DNA of 64,000 nt from the NCBI GenBank assembly GCA_022710975.1, contig JAKLGA010000005.1:62001-126000 (forward strand). Reading direction: 5' to 3'. The stretch is from Myxococcota bacterium (GTDB lineage Bacteria > Myxococcota > B64-G9). Positions 1-8,702 of this stretch are shown piece by piece; positions within the stretch are counted from its first letter, which is position 1, and every line of letters starts with the position of its first letter. The translations under genes were made by a program, and so were the position numbers. Under the pieces are notes generated by a model. The model was not told where the DNA came from. It did not search any database and saw nothing but the letters and a program-made list of their open reading frames with translations.

Positions 1-28
1 AGGGCCCTCCACATTCAGACGCGAGGGG

Positions 29-2572
29 TCACTCCGCCGGCTTGCCGGACAACCCAGGCTGGGCCTCGGGCTCCCCGGCGGGCCCACCGGGGCCGGGGCC
101 AACGCCGTTCTGGGCAGGCGCACCACCCGAGGCGTCGCCCGGGACCCGCGCTCCACCGGAGGTGTCACTTGGTACCCGCGCTCCCTCGGCCGAGTCGGTG
201 GGCAAACGCGTGCCCAGGATGGACGAGGCCGGGGCGTGCACCTCGGAGTCGGGGATGCGCAGGCGCTGGCGGATCTCCACCTCGCTGGCCCCGGCCTCCA
301 TGCGCGTCTCGAGCGGCCGGCCGTGGGTGCGGTCCTGGGTGGTCACCTTGAGCACGCACTCCTGATCCAGGGAGAAGGTCAGCTCGAGCTGCACGGCGCC
401 CTTGGGCGCCGGTGGGATGCCCTGGATGACCACCGTGCCGAGGTACTCGTTCTGCAGCACCCGCTGGCTCTCGCCCTGGAAGATGAACAGCTCCAGGCGA
501 GTCTGCCCCTCGCGGAAGGTCGACATGGTGTAGGTGCGGGTCGCGGGCAGGCCCGTGCCGCCCTGCAGCATGACCAGGAAGCCTCCGCCGGGCAGGCCCA
601 GGCCGATGCTCATCGGCAGCACGTCGATCAGCACCACGCTGTCGATGCGGTCGAGGGAGTCGGCCAGCAGCGCCGCGCCGAGCGCCACCGCCTCTTCGGG
701 ATCCACCTCGACGGTGGGCTCCTTGGCGAAGGTCTCGCGGATGCGGCGCCACACCAGCGGCATGCGGCTCTGCCCGCCCACCAGCAGGATGCTGTCGAGG
801 TCGGTGGGCGCGAGCCCGGCCCGGCGCAGCACCTCCTGGGACACCAGGACGGTGCGCTCGACAAGCGTCCCCACCAGCTCCTCGAGCTGCCCGCGGGTGA
901 CCTTGAGCTCGAGGTCCTTGGGGGTGTTCTTGACCGCGGCGAAGAACGGCAGCCGCACGTAGGTCTCGGTCTTCTCGCTGAGCGCGCACTTGGCCGCCTC
1001 GGCCGCGTCCCGCAGCCGCTGCATGGCCGAGCGGTCCAGCTTGGGCACGCCGCCGACCTGCTCGCAGAAGGCCTGCAGCAGGTGATCCACGAGCTGGTTG
1101 TCGAAGTCCACGCCGCCTAGGAAGGTGTCGCCGCCGGTGGCCACCACCTGGTAGACGTTATCCGTCAGCTCCAGGATGGACACGTCGAAGGTCCCGCCGC
1201 CGAGGTCGTACACCATCACCCGCTGGTCCAGGCCGCGGTTGAAGCCGAAGGCCAGCGCGGCGGCGGTCGGCTCGTTGACGATGCGCTCCACGCTCAGGCC
1301 GGCCAGCATGCCCGCTTCCCGTACGGCCTGGCGCTGGTTCTCGTTGTAGTAGGCCGGCACGGTGATCACCGCCCGGCTGACCTCCTCGCCCAGCAGCTCC
1401 CGGCAGATGTCGCGCATCTCGCTCAGGATGAAGGCCGAGATCTGCTGCAGGCTGAAGGTGCGCCCCTGGATCTGCACCGCCGCCTCGTGCTGCGGTCCCT
1501 CGACGATCTTGTAGTGGAACCGGTCGCGCAGCTCGCGCACCGCGGGCGAGTCGAACGGGCGGCCCACCAGGCGCTTGGAGCCGTAGACCGTGTTCGTCGG
1601 GTTGAGCTCGAGCTGCGCCTTGGCCGGGTGTCCGACCAGGAGCTGAGCCTTGCTGTCGTAGGCCACGATGGAGGGGATGGTGCGGTAGCCCTTGCGGGAG
1701 GGGATGACCTGCGGCCGGCCATCCACCAGCACGATCGCGGCGCACGAGGTCGAGGTGCCGAGATCGATGCCGATCACCCGCGACGAGGCGCCGCCCCGGG
1801 CCGGGCCGGCCTGGTGCGCGGCCGTGGGGGCGGGCTTGCCCTGCCCCGCGCCGCCGTCGAAGCCGTCGAGCGCGATGTCCACCTCCACGCCCCCGGCCGG
1901 CTTCTTGTCGAAGGTCACCGCGCCCAGCGAGGCGTCCACCTCGATGGTGGGCTTCGCCTCCTCCCGCGGCGCCTCCACCTCCACGTCCAGCCCCGCGAGA
2001 TCGGCGGCCTGCCGCATGGGCACGCGCGGGCTGGGCGGGACCATGCCCGGCGGCAACCGGGGAGCGGGCGTGGCCGGCACCTCCCGGATCGGGGGCGGCA
2101 CCGGTCGGATCGGCGGCGGCACCGGCCGGATCGGCGGCGGTACCGGCCGGATCGGCGGCACGGGCTGGACCCCCGGGACCGGCGGCGCGGGCAGGGCCTG
2201 AGGGGCCGGCGGCTGCTGCGCGGCGCTGGCCTGGCTGTTGCGGAGCTGGACCATCCGCCGCACCAGGCGCCTGGCGTCCTCGCCCAGCTCGAGGAAGCGG
2301 ATCCCCATGCCGGGGGACGGCGTCTGGTCCGGGGTGCGGCTCCAGACCACCACGCCCTTGCCCTCCAGGACGGTCTCCCCCGTCCTCAGCTTGACCTCGA
2401 AGCGCACCAGGGTCTCGGCGGGGAACGGCTCGCGGCTCTGGATGAACAGGCCGCCCTCGGAGATGTTCGAGGCGTAGCGCTCGACGAACTCGTCCACGTC
2501 GCCGTAGCCGACGCGGACCAGCAGGCCGACGAAGGCCCGTGGGTGCTCCCTGCGCTCGTCACCGTCGGTCAA
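29..2572 (-). CDS. PilZ-Hsp70 (DnaK-like) fusion protein
   Basis: Predicted cytoplasmic protein of 847 residues joining a c-di-GMP-sensing PilZ domain to an Hsp70 ATPase. The PilZ domain (about residues 7-112) keeps both binding motifs: RREHPR (RxxxR) near residue 8 and NISEGG (NxSxxG) at 36-41. A Pro-rich linker (115-265) with PPIRPVP repeats follows. The Hsp70 part starts at VIGIDLGTSTS (about 266) and has NEPTAAALAFG and DLGGGTFDVSIL, the usual ATPase motifs, then a substrate-binding-like part and a low-complexity tail. The TTG at 2572 is chosen because AGGGGAG lies 6 bases before it; an ATG at 2599 lacks such a site. The family of each domain is clear. The regulation of chaperone activity by c-di-GMP is inference. 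No DnaJ or GrpE gene is next to it. Confidence 0.9.
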   Translation of the reverse strand: MTDGDERREHPRAFVGLLVRVGYGDVDEFVERYASNISEGGLFIQSREPFPAETLVRFEVKLRTGETVLEGKGVVVWSRTPDQTPSPGMGIRFLELGEDARRLVRRMVQLRNSQASAAQQPPAPQALPAPPVPGVQPVPPIRPVPPPIRPVPPPIRPVPPPIREVPATPAPRLPPGMVPPSPRVPMRQAADLAGLDVEVEAPREEAKPTIEVDASLGAVTFDKKPAGGVEVDIALDGFDGGAGQGKPAPTAAHQAGPARGGASSRVIGIDLGTSTSCAAIVLVDGRPQVIPSRKGYRTIPSIVAYDSKAQLLVGHPAKAQLELNPTNTVYGSKRLVGRPFDSPAVRELRDRFHYKIVEGPQHEAAVQIQGRTFSLQQISAFILSEMRDICRELLGEEVSRAVITVPAYYNENQRQAVREAGMLAGLSVERIVNEPTAAALAFGFNRGLDQRVMVYDLGGGTFDVSILELTDNVYQVVATGGDTFLGGVDFDNQLVDHLLQAFCEQVGGVPKLDRSAMQRLRDAAEAAKCALSEKTETYVRLPFFAAVKNTPKDLELKVTRGQLEELVGTLVERTVLVSQEVLRRAGLAPTDLDSILLVGGQSRMPLVWRRIRETFAKEPTVEVDPEEAVALGAALLADSLDRIDSVVLIDVLPMSIGLGLPGGGFLVMLQGGTGLPATRTYTMSTFREGQTRLELFIFQGESQRVLQNEYLGTVVIQGIPPAPKGAVQLELTFSLDQECVLKVTTQDRTHGRPLETRMEAGASEVEIRQRLRIPDSEVHAPASSILGTRLPTDSAEGARVPSDTSGGARVPGDASGGAPAQNGVGPGPGGPAGEPEAQPGLSGKPAE
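129..218 (-). repeat. 30-base tandem repeat in Hsp70 tail
   Basis: Two good copies (129-158 and 159-188) and a third diverged copy encode a ten-residue unit of the form ARVPxDxSGG near the C-terminus of the PilZ-Hsp70 protein. The repeat is in frame and probably forms a disordered tail. Confidence 0.7.
2085..2158 (-). repeat. 21-base tandem repeat coding a PPIRPVP linker
   Basis: About three and a half near-identical 21-base units (starting at 2085, 2106, 2127 and 2148) encode PPIRPVP repeats in the linker between the PilZ and Hsp70 domains. Being a multiple of three, copy number could change linker length without breaking the frame. Confidence 0.85.
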
Positions 2573-2578
2573 GGTTCG

Positions 2579-2585
2579 CTCCCCT
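2579..2585 (-). promoter_or_regulatory. Shine-Dalgarno site deciding a TTG start
   Basis: AGGGGAG on the minus strand lies 6 bases before the TTG at 2572. It is the best ribosome-binding site at the 5' end of the PilZ-Hsp70 gene and favours this start over the ATG at 2599. Confidence 0.6.
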
Positions 2586-2736
2586 TGCCGCGCGACCATC
2601 CAACCGGCCCATCTTAGCCGTCGCCCCCCCCGAGAACAAGAAAACAAGTGCCCAAGGCGGTGTTGATCTCGGCCCCGCGTAGGGCTACCATGCCCCCGGC
2701 CTCAACCCCATCCTGGAGCGCCCGAGGAGCCGCGCC

Positions 2737-3372
2737 TTGAAGAAGAAGCGCTTCATCGCCATGGCGGGCAACATCGGCTGCGGCAAGACCACGGCCGCCA
2801 AGCTGATCAGCCAGAACTTCGGCTTCGAGCTGTTCGACGAGCCGGTGATCGACAACCGCTTCCTCAAGGACTACTACCTGGACATGCGGCGCTGGTCGTT
2901 CACCCTGCAGCTCGAGTTCCTCATCCGCCGGGTGGAGCACCACGAGCTCATCCGCAAGGTGCCCAAGAGCTGCATCCAGGACCGCACCCTGTACGAGGAT
3001 CCCGAGATCTTCGCCAAGTACCTGCACGGGCTCGGGTTCATGGACAACCGCGAGCTGGACCTGTACTTCGAGTACTTCAACCGGCTCAACGCGGAGCTCA
3101 AGCAGCCCGATCTCATCGTCATCCTCGAGGTGCCCTCGGTCGAGACGCTCCTCGAGCGCATCAGCGTCCGCGGGCGCGAGGAAGAGAAGGCCATCGACAC
3201 CGCCTTCCTGACGGGCCTGAACGCCTACTACTCGACCTTCCCGCAGGTCTGCAAGCGCAAGTACGGCATCCCCACCCACCGGGTGGACGTGTCGCGCATC
3301 GACATCCGCTCGACCGACGGCAAGAAGAAGTTCCTCGACGACTTCGAGCACATCCTGGGGGAGCTGCCATGA
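2737..3372 (+). CDS. Deoxynucleoside kinase, first of a pair
   Basis: Predicted cytosolic kinase of 211 residues that phosphorylates deoxynucleosides in the salvage pathway. The P-loop GNIGCGKTT is at residues 11-19, DRTLYED (the family's ERS/DRS-like motif) lies near residue 85, and the Arg-rich lid is SVRGREEEK near 150. The length is normal for the bacterial dAK/dGK/dCK family. The start is TTG at 2737, with GAGGAG 7-8 bases upstream; an ATG at 2761 would sit only two residues before the P-loop. It overlaps the next gene, a paralogue, by four bases (ATGA), so the two are translationally coupled. Substrate base cannot be read from sequence alone. Confidence 0.88.
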   Translation: MKKKRFIAMAGNIGCGKTTAAKLISQNFGFELFDEPVIDNRFLKDYYLDMRRWSFTLQLEFLIRRVEHHELIRKVPKSCIQDRTLYEDPEIFAKYLHGLGFMDNRELDLYFEYFNRLNAELKQPDLIVILEVPSVETLLERISVRGREEEKAIDTAFLTGLNAYYSTFPQVCKRKYGIPTHRVDVSRIDIRSTDGKKKFLDDFEHILGELP

Positions 3373-4058
3373 CCACGCCGCGCAGGCGCTCGCGCAACGA
3401 ACAGGCCGAGACGGCGGCGCCGGCCAGGCCGACCTACATCGCCGTGGAGGGCGCCATCGGGGTCGGCAAGACCACCCTGGTGCACCGCCTGGCCAAGCAG
3501 TTCCAGGGCAAGGCGATGCTGGAGATCGTCGAGGAGAACCCGTTCCTGGCGGACTTCTACGCCGACCGGGACAAGTACGCCTTCCAGACCCAGCTCTTCT
3601 TCCTGCTCAGCCGCTACCGGCAGCAGCAGGAGCTGTGGCAGCCGGATCTCTTCAACCGCTACATCTTCGCCGACTACATCTTCTCCAAGGACCGGCTGTT
3701 CGCCGCGCTGACCCTGTCGGACAACGAGATGCTGCTGTACGACCAGGTCTTCCAGATCCTGGACATGCGCGTGCTGAAGCCCGACCTGGTGGTCTACCTG
3801 CAGGCCCGGCTGGACGTGCTGCTCGAGCGCATCAAGCGCCGCGGCCGGGCCTTCGAGAAGAACTTCGACGCCGACTACCTCAAGCGCCTGACGGCCATCT
3901 ACAACGAGTACTTCTTCCACTACGCCGACACACCGCTGCTGGTGGTGGACACCTCCGACATCGACGTGGTCAACAACGAGGCCGACTTCCAGGACCTGTC
4001 CCGCAGCATCCTGCGCCACCGGGGCGGGGTGCAGTTCTACAAGCCCGTCAGCCGCTGA
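3369..4058 (+). CDS. Deoxynucleoside kinase, second of a pair
   Basis: Second deoxynucleoside kinase, 229 residues, with P-loop GAIGVGKTT near residue 29 after a charged N-terminal extension. The stretch FADYIFSKDRLFA resembles deoxyguanosine-kinase-type members, and KRRGRAFEKN is the lid. It is coupled to the first kinase by an ATGA overlap and has GGGGGAG before its ATG. Lactobacillus has a known tandem deoxyadenosine/deoxyguanosine kinase pair that works as a heterodimer; by analogy this pair may form a two-specificity complex, which is inference. Transcription probably ends in the cruciform that begins at its stop codon. Confidence 0.88.
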   Translation: MTTPRRRSRNEQAETAAPARPTYIAVEGAIGVGKTTLVHRLAKQFQGKAMLEIVEENPFLADFYADRDKYAFQTQLFFLLSRYRQQQELWQPDLFNRYIFADYIFSKDRLFAALTLSDNEMLLYDQVFQILDMRVLKPDLVVYLQARLDVLLERIKRRGRAFEKNFDADYLKRLTAIYNEYFFHYADTPLLVVDTSDIDVVNNEADFQDLSRSILRHRGGVQFYKPVSR

Positions 4059-4135
4059 CCTCACCCCCGCCAGTGGCTCGCGATCGAGCTCAGCCTCCCC
4101 CTCTCCCCGCGGGAGAGGGGGTCGGGGGGTGAGGT
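4058..4135. repeat. REP-like cruciform between convergent genes, likely bidirectional terminator
   Basis: An outer inverted repeat (ACCTCACCCCC at 4058-4068 and its complement at 4125-4135) encloses a perfect inner hairpin, CCCCCTCTCCC (4097-4107), loop CGC, GGGAGAGGGGG (4111-4121). This resembles the widespread proteobacterial palindromic repeat that reads as PSPAGRG when translated. It lies exactly between the kinase stop (4058) and the rhomboid gene, and its right half encodes the last residues of the rhomboid (PPTPSPAGRGGG). No T-run follows, so intrinsic termination is plausible but unproven. Confidence 0.75.
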
Positions 4136-5496
4136 CCGTCCTCCGGCTCCGGCTCCGGCTCCGGCTCCGGAAGCGCGGGCACGCCGTCCAGCATGAAGCC
4201 GCACAGGCTGCGCTCCTGGCGCTCGAGCTGGGTGCGCTCGTAGTCGCTCGCGGGCAGCGCCTCGGGCGGGTAGAGGGCGGTCAGCCCCTCGGCCCGGAAC
4301 CTGCGGCACAGGACCTGGCGCTCCGCCAGGCCACGGCAGGTGTCCGCCATGGCGGCCGGCGTGACCAGCGCCTGGCTCTCCTCGTCCACGAACGCGCGCA
4401 GGCGCTCGAGCGCCTCCGCCTGCCGGCCGCGGGCGGCGAGATCGCACGCCTCCAGCATGGGGGCGTAGAGGTTGCCACCCTCGCCGAGCTGCACGCGCCG
4501 CTGGAAGTCCTCGACCGTCTTGCTCTGCGGCGGGACCAGGCACAGCGCCAGGGTCGCCAGCGCGAGCGCCGCGCCGAGCAGGGTCTCCACCACCCGCAGG
4601 CTGGCGTGGGAGGAGCGCTGCAGGTGGGCCGGGCGCATGAGGAAGCCCAGCGCGAAGCCCGCGCCGAAGCCGGTCAGGTGGGCGGCGTGGTCCGCGTTCA
4701 CCAGCAGCCCGAAGATGGTGGTGTACACCGCCCACTTGAACATGAGGTTGCGCACGTTGCGGCCGATGGTGGTGCCGTCGCGCTGGCCCCAGCCCGCGGC
4801 CACCCCGCACAGGCCCATGATGGCGCCCGAGGCGCCGATGCCCACCCCCCGCAGCCCCAGCAGGTAGCTGCCCAGGCTGGCCAGGATGCCGGTCGACATG
4901 AAGAAAAGGAGCATCCGCCCCCGGCCGAAGATGTGCTCGATGGGCGGGCCGATCTGGGTGAGCGCGAACAGGTTGAAGCCCAGGTGCCACAGGCCCGCGT
5001 GCAGGAAGACCGCGCAGGCGAGCCGCCACCACTCCCCCTGCGCCAGGGCCGGGGCGAAGTTGCCGCCGAAGGCGAGCAGGGTGTCCACGCGCAGCGAGAA
5101 CACGCTGTCGGGCCGGCCCTCGCCCAGCACCACCCGCAGGTAGACCAGGACCAGGGCGAAGCCCAGCAGGCTGGAGACCGACAGGAAGGCGGGCAGGCTG
5201 AGCCCGATGCGCCGCAGGACCTGCATGGACCACCAGCCGAGCGCCGCCCCGCAGCCCGAGCAGCGCTTCGCGCCCTCGTCGTTCACCCGCCCGCAGGCCG
5301 GGCAGGTCTTGTGCTTGTAGGTGACGTGATCGACCGAGGTGCGGGCGTCGGCGCGCCGCGCCGCCCAGCCCTGCTGCATCCGCCGCAGCCGCCAGCGCAC
5401 CTGGACCTGGTTCATGCCGACCAGCCCGGCCAGCCGGGTCAGCCTCTCGACCCAGTCCTGCTTCTCGGGCGGCTTGTCCTGGGACTCTCCGGCCAC
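4090..5496 (-). CDS. Rhomboid-family intramembrane serine protease with zinc ribbon
   Basis: Predicted inner-membrane protease of 468 residues that cleaves membrane-spanning substrates. A cytoplasmic zinc ribbon (CPAC...CSGC, residues 65-82) precedes the rhomboid core. The core has HAGLWHLGFN (171-175 region), the catalytic serine in GASG (Ser223) and the catalytic histidine in HAAHLTG (His273), each in membrane helices. A soluble region of about 170 residues follows, ending in an EPEPEP run and a tail encoded by the neighbouring repeat. GTG at 5496 is preferred: GGAGG lies five bases upstream, while the TTG at 5523 has none. The 52 bases between it and the upstream propeller gene suggest possible cotranscription. 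Substrate unknown. Confidence 0.87.
   Translation of the reverse strand: MAGESQDKPPEKQDWVERLTRLAGLVGMNQVQVRWRLRRMQQGWAARRADARTSVDHVTYKHKTCPACGRVNDEGAKRCSGCGAALGWWSMQVLRRIGLSLPAFLSVSSLLGFALVLVYLRVVLGEGRPDSVFSLRVDTLLAFGGNFAPALAQGEWWRLACAVFLHAGLWHLGFNLFALTQIGPPIEHIFGRGRMLLFFMSTGILASLGSYLLGLRGVGIGASGAIMGLCGVAAGWGQRDGTTIGRNVRNLMFKWAVYTTIFGLLVNADHAAHLTGFGAGFALGFLMRPAHLQRSSHASLRVVETLLGAALALATLALCLVPPQSKTVEDFQRRVQLGEGGNLYAPMLEACDLAARGRQAEALERLRAFVDEESQALVTPAAMADTCRGLAERQVLCRRFRAEGLTALYPPEALPASDYERTQLERQERSLCGFMLDGVPALPEPEPEPEPEDGPHPPTPSPAGRGGG
4141..4170 (-). repeat. Five 6-base repeats coding an EPEPEP run
   Basis: Five exact copies of CTCCGG encode alternating Glu-Pro near the C-terminus of the rhomboid protease. 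Such a short perfect repeat can change length by slippage, here without loss of frame. Confidence 0.8.
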
Positions 5497-5501
5497 TCGC
5501 G

Positions 5502-5506
5502 CCTCC
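5502..5506 (-). promoter_or_regulatory. Shine-Dalgarno site deciding the rhomboid GTG start
   Basis: GGAGG on the minus strand, five bases before the GTG at 5496. It supports this start over the longer TTG start. Confidence 0.55.
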
Positions 5507-5576
5507 GCGCAACTCCTCCCCAACCGACGGAAGAGTACGGGAAGTCGCCGGCCGATGCCAGCCCGAGGTCGCCGGC

Positions 5577-8500
5577 TCAGAAGGCGGGGAAGAGACGCTT
5601 GGGATCGAGGATCACCGCGAGGCCGGTCCGGGTCCTCACATGGAGCCAGCCGTTCTCCAGGGAACCGAAGTCCCAGAATTCTTCAGGGAGCTCCACCCGG
5701 CCGAGCTCCTTGCAGGTAGCCTCCTCCCAGAGGCACATCGCCTGACGTTCGCAGGCGCCGACCAACTTACCGCCCAGGCGGACTCCACGAAAGAAGCGTT
5801 CGCCCTCCGGGCAGGCCTTCGGCCTGACGGGGCACTCTCTCGGCGCTCCGTCCTCCACGGCGCGGCAATGCACGGGGCTCGGACCTCCCCGGCCACCGGC
5901 TTCCTGCAGCGAGAGCGTCCCCTGCTCGAGCCGCACGAAGCTGCCCAGGCGCTCCGGGACGCTCCACAGCGCTCTCCCGGTCGCTGGATCGATCCGCTCG
6001 AGCGCGATCGCGCCCTCGGGCTGCCGGAAGGCGACGATGAGATCCTTGCCGAGCAGGGGCGTGCCCGCGCTACCCATCTGGTCGGATCCGAAGACCGACG
6101 CCACCCTCCAGCGCTCCTGGCCCGTAGAAGCCTCGAGGGCCAGGAGCTCGCCCGCCGCCAAGGGGAACACGACCAGATCTCCATACAGGCTCAGCCTGCG
6201 CTGTCTGGAGGACAGCGGGCCCACCCGCCAGCGCTCCTTGCCGGAGGCCGGGTCCAGGGAGTGGAGGTAGAAGTAGCCCGCGGTCTTCCATTGGTGCCTG
6301 TCCCCATCGTTGGCGCTGATCGCCAGCAGGTGATCCCCGACGGACCGCGGGCTTTCGGCGGACCGTTGCCCACTCACCGCACGCCAGACCTCGCGGCCCG
6401 TGCGAGCCTCCAGCGCAATCCAGCTTCCACCCCGGGTGCCGAAGATCAGGCGCTTGCCTAACTCGACGGGCTTGTCAGGAACGAGGCCCGGGTTGGACCA
6501 CTCCCAGGACGGCTTGCCGGTGGCGCCGTCATAGGCCCGGATCACCCCCTGGCTGTCGCCGAGCACGATGTGTCCATCAGCCCACACCGGCCAGAAGGCG
6601 GGCTCCTCCCCGACCTGGGCCGTGAGCACCGCGGGCCAGGGCCGCTCGGCCATCTCGACCGCATGCACCCGTCCGTGCAAGGTGGAGAGCAGCATGCGCT
6701 CGCCCGCGATGTGTGGCGCCCCGTTGATCATCTCGCCGATCTCGTACTTCCACAGCTCGCGGCCCGTGTCTCGCTCGAGCACGTGCAGCACCCCTCGCGT
6801 GTCGGCCACCAGCAGCCGATCCCGGAGAAGCAACGGAGGTGCCATCCAGGGCCTTGGTTCGCCATCGGGCGACCGATCCTGGAGGCCGCCGAACCGCCAC
6901 CGCTCGGCCCCTGTGGCCAGATCGAGAGCCAGGATGCCCTCGCCCTGACCAAGCCACACGAACCCATCCCCGGCGGCCATGGCCGAGCCGGGCCCGGGCA
7001 GGGCCGCCTTCTCCCAGCGGACCTTGCCGGTGCGCGGGTCGATCGCGCGCAGCCTCTCGGCAGGGCTACGCACGATCCAGGCGTCCTGGGCCACGGCGAG
7101 CCCCCTCACGCTTCCGCCCGCGTCGAAGGTGCCCGCGCGCTTCCCGCTCTTCAGGACGAGGGCCACGACCCCGCCCTCGCGCGTGGACACCACGACCCGC
7201 GCGCCCTCCGCCCTCACGATGTCCACCCGCGCACCCGCATCGGCCTTCCACCGGGAACGCCCCGTGGCCGGATCGACGAGCTCCAAGGAACCGCCCGGAC
7301 CGGCCAGGACCACCCCTGCGGGCGTGACGAGCTTGGCCTCCTGATCGGGAGTCCGCCGGCTCCAGAGGGTCTTGCCCTCCACGCACCCGAGGCCGACGCT
7401 CCACCCTTCACCGCTCGCGACGACCGCCCCAGCCGCGGGCAGCAGCCGCCTGACCGGCCCCTCTGCGACCTTGCGCGTCCAGAGCGGCGCGCCGGTGGCC
7501 GCGTTCAGCGCCATCACGGTCCCGTCCTCGCGCCCGGCCAGGACGGCCTCGCCGCAGCCCACCGCGGGGGCGGTCATGCGTCCCCCCGAGGAGAACACTT
7601 TCTCGGCCTGGCCGCTCGCGGGATCGATCGACCACAGCCCACCCAGCCAGCCCCCCAGGATCCGTCCCCCGACGCAGGACACGGGCAGGACCTGCTGGCC
7701 ACCCTTTCGTAGTGGTATCTCCCAGGCCTGCGCGAGATCCGCGCGCCTCAAGCCGCGCAAGCGTGCATCCTCACCGCGCCGGTCGGGGTACTCGATCTTC
7801 ACCACGAAGTCGCCGCACATCGCCGGCTGCTCGAATCCCGAGCGACCTTGCTCGGCCGGCGGTGACTTGGCTCGCACCTCGCCCGTCGCGGCGTCCAGGA
7901 GCGACAGGTCGGTGAAGCTCGCCACGAGCACCCTGTCGCCAGCGAGCTGCAGGCCGGTGGGCGTCCTCACGGCGCGCTGCCAGAGCGGCCTGCCGTCCTC
8001 GGCCGCGAGCGCATGGACCGCCCCCTCGAAGGAGAAGACGAGCCTGTCCCGGCCGGCCCGAAGGAAGTCAGCGCCTGGTCTCCCCGCCAGCGCCTCGAGC
8101 GGCTTGCGCCACAGCACCCTTCCATCCTTGGCGTCCAGGGCGCACACCACCCGGGCCTCGCAAGGTACGAAGACCCGCCCTCCAGCCGTGGCCAGGCAGC
8201 CCCGGCAGATCGACTGCAGAGCTGCGGTCGATCTCCAGCGCAACCGACCATCCAGTGGCTCGAGCGCCTCGAGATTCCCGTCGCGGCCCACGTTGAGCGC
8301 GGCGTCCTCGAGCACCTCGAGCTCCTCCAGACCCGTCCCGTGCGACTCCCGGCGCCAGACCTCGACGCCCGTGCTGGCATCCAGGGCGATCAACTTCCCG
8401 TTGCAGGAGACCAGCACCCGGTCCGCGACCCTGGCAAGCCGCAGCATGTGATCCAGACCCACAGGTTGCTGCCAGACCACGCGGTGGCTGGCGCGGTCGA

Positions 8501-8702
8501 GGGCCAGCACCTGGCCCGAGCTGGTGCCGATATACATGCGCTCCGCGTCCACGGCCGGCTGGCAGATCACGTCGTCGACCAGGGTCGCGCTCCAGGCCTT
8601 CCGCGGCTGCTCCAGCCCCCGGATCTCCAGGGCGAAGGAGGCGACCGGCGACCAGCCCAGCCACACGACCGCCAGCGCGATCACGGCACGACTGATCATC
8701 AT
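5577..8702 (-). CDS. Large exported PQQ-type beta-propeller protein
   Basis: Exported protein of 1041 residues with an N-terminal signal peptide (hydrophobic to about residue 23, ending SFALE). The rest is built of repeated beta-propeller blades of the PQQ-binding-like/BamB type: units such as LDAxTGxxxWRR and ALDLATGAERWRF recur from about residue 30 to the end, enough for more than one propeller. No catalytic quinoprotein dehydrogenase motifs were recognised, so a binding or scaffold role is more likely. Its start overlaps the stop of the upstream gene by four bases (ATGA), so the two are coupled and may act together. Function not recognised beyond the fold. Confidence 0.8.
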   Translation of the reverse strand: MMISRAVIALAVVWLGWSPVASFALEIRGLEQPRKAWSATLVDDVICQPAVDAERMYIGTSSGQVLALDRASHRVVWQQPVGLDHMLRLARVADRVLVSCNGKLIALDASTGVEVWRRESHGTGLEELEVLEDAALNVGRDGNLEALEPLDGRLRWRSTAALQSICRGCLATAGGRVFVPCEARVVCALDAKDGRVLWRKPLEALAGRPGADFLRAGRDRLVFSFEGAVHALAAEDGRPLWQRAVRTPTGLQLAGDRVLVASFTDLSLLDAATGEVRAKSPPAEQGRSGFEQPAMCGDFVVKIEYPDRRGEDARLRGLRRADLAQAWEIPLRKGGQQVLPVSCVGGRILGGWLGGLWSIDPASGQAEKVFSSGGRMTAPAVGCGEAVLAGREDGTVMALNAATGAPLWTRKVAEGPVRRLLPAAGAVVASGEGWSVGLGCVEGKTLWSRRTPDQEAKLVTPAGVVLAGPGGSLELVDPATGRSRWKADAGARVDIVRAEGARVVVSTREGGVVALVLKSGKRAGTFDAGGSVRGLAVAQDAWIVRSPAERLRAIDPRTGKVRWEKAALPGPGSAMAAGDGFVWLGQGEGILALDLATGAERWRFGGLQDRSPDGEPRPWMAPPLLLRDRLLVADTRGVLHVLERDTGRELWKYEIGEMINGAPHIAGERMLLSTLHGRVHAVEMAERPWPAVLTAQVGEEPAFWPVWADGHIVLGDSQGVIRAYDGATGKPSWEWSNPGLVPDKPVELGKRLIFGTRGGSWIALEARTGREVWRAVSGQRSAESPRSVGDHLLAISANDGDRHQWKTAGYFYLHSLDPASGKERWRVGPLSSRQRRLSLYGDLVVFPLAAGELLALEASTGQERWRVASVFGSDQMGSAGTPLLGKDLIVAFRQPEGAIALERIDPATGRALWSVPERLGSFVRLEQGTLSLQEAGGRGGPSPVHCRAVEDGAPRECPVRPKACPEGERFFRGVRLGGKLVGACERQAMCLWEEATCKELGRVELPEEFWDFGSLENGWLHVRTRTGLAVILDPKRLFPAF

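Noticed and set aside
2085-2158. The 21-base repeats as a CRISPR-like array
   Set aside because: The units are contiguous, with no spacers, and are in frame within a protein-coding linker.
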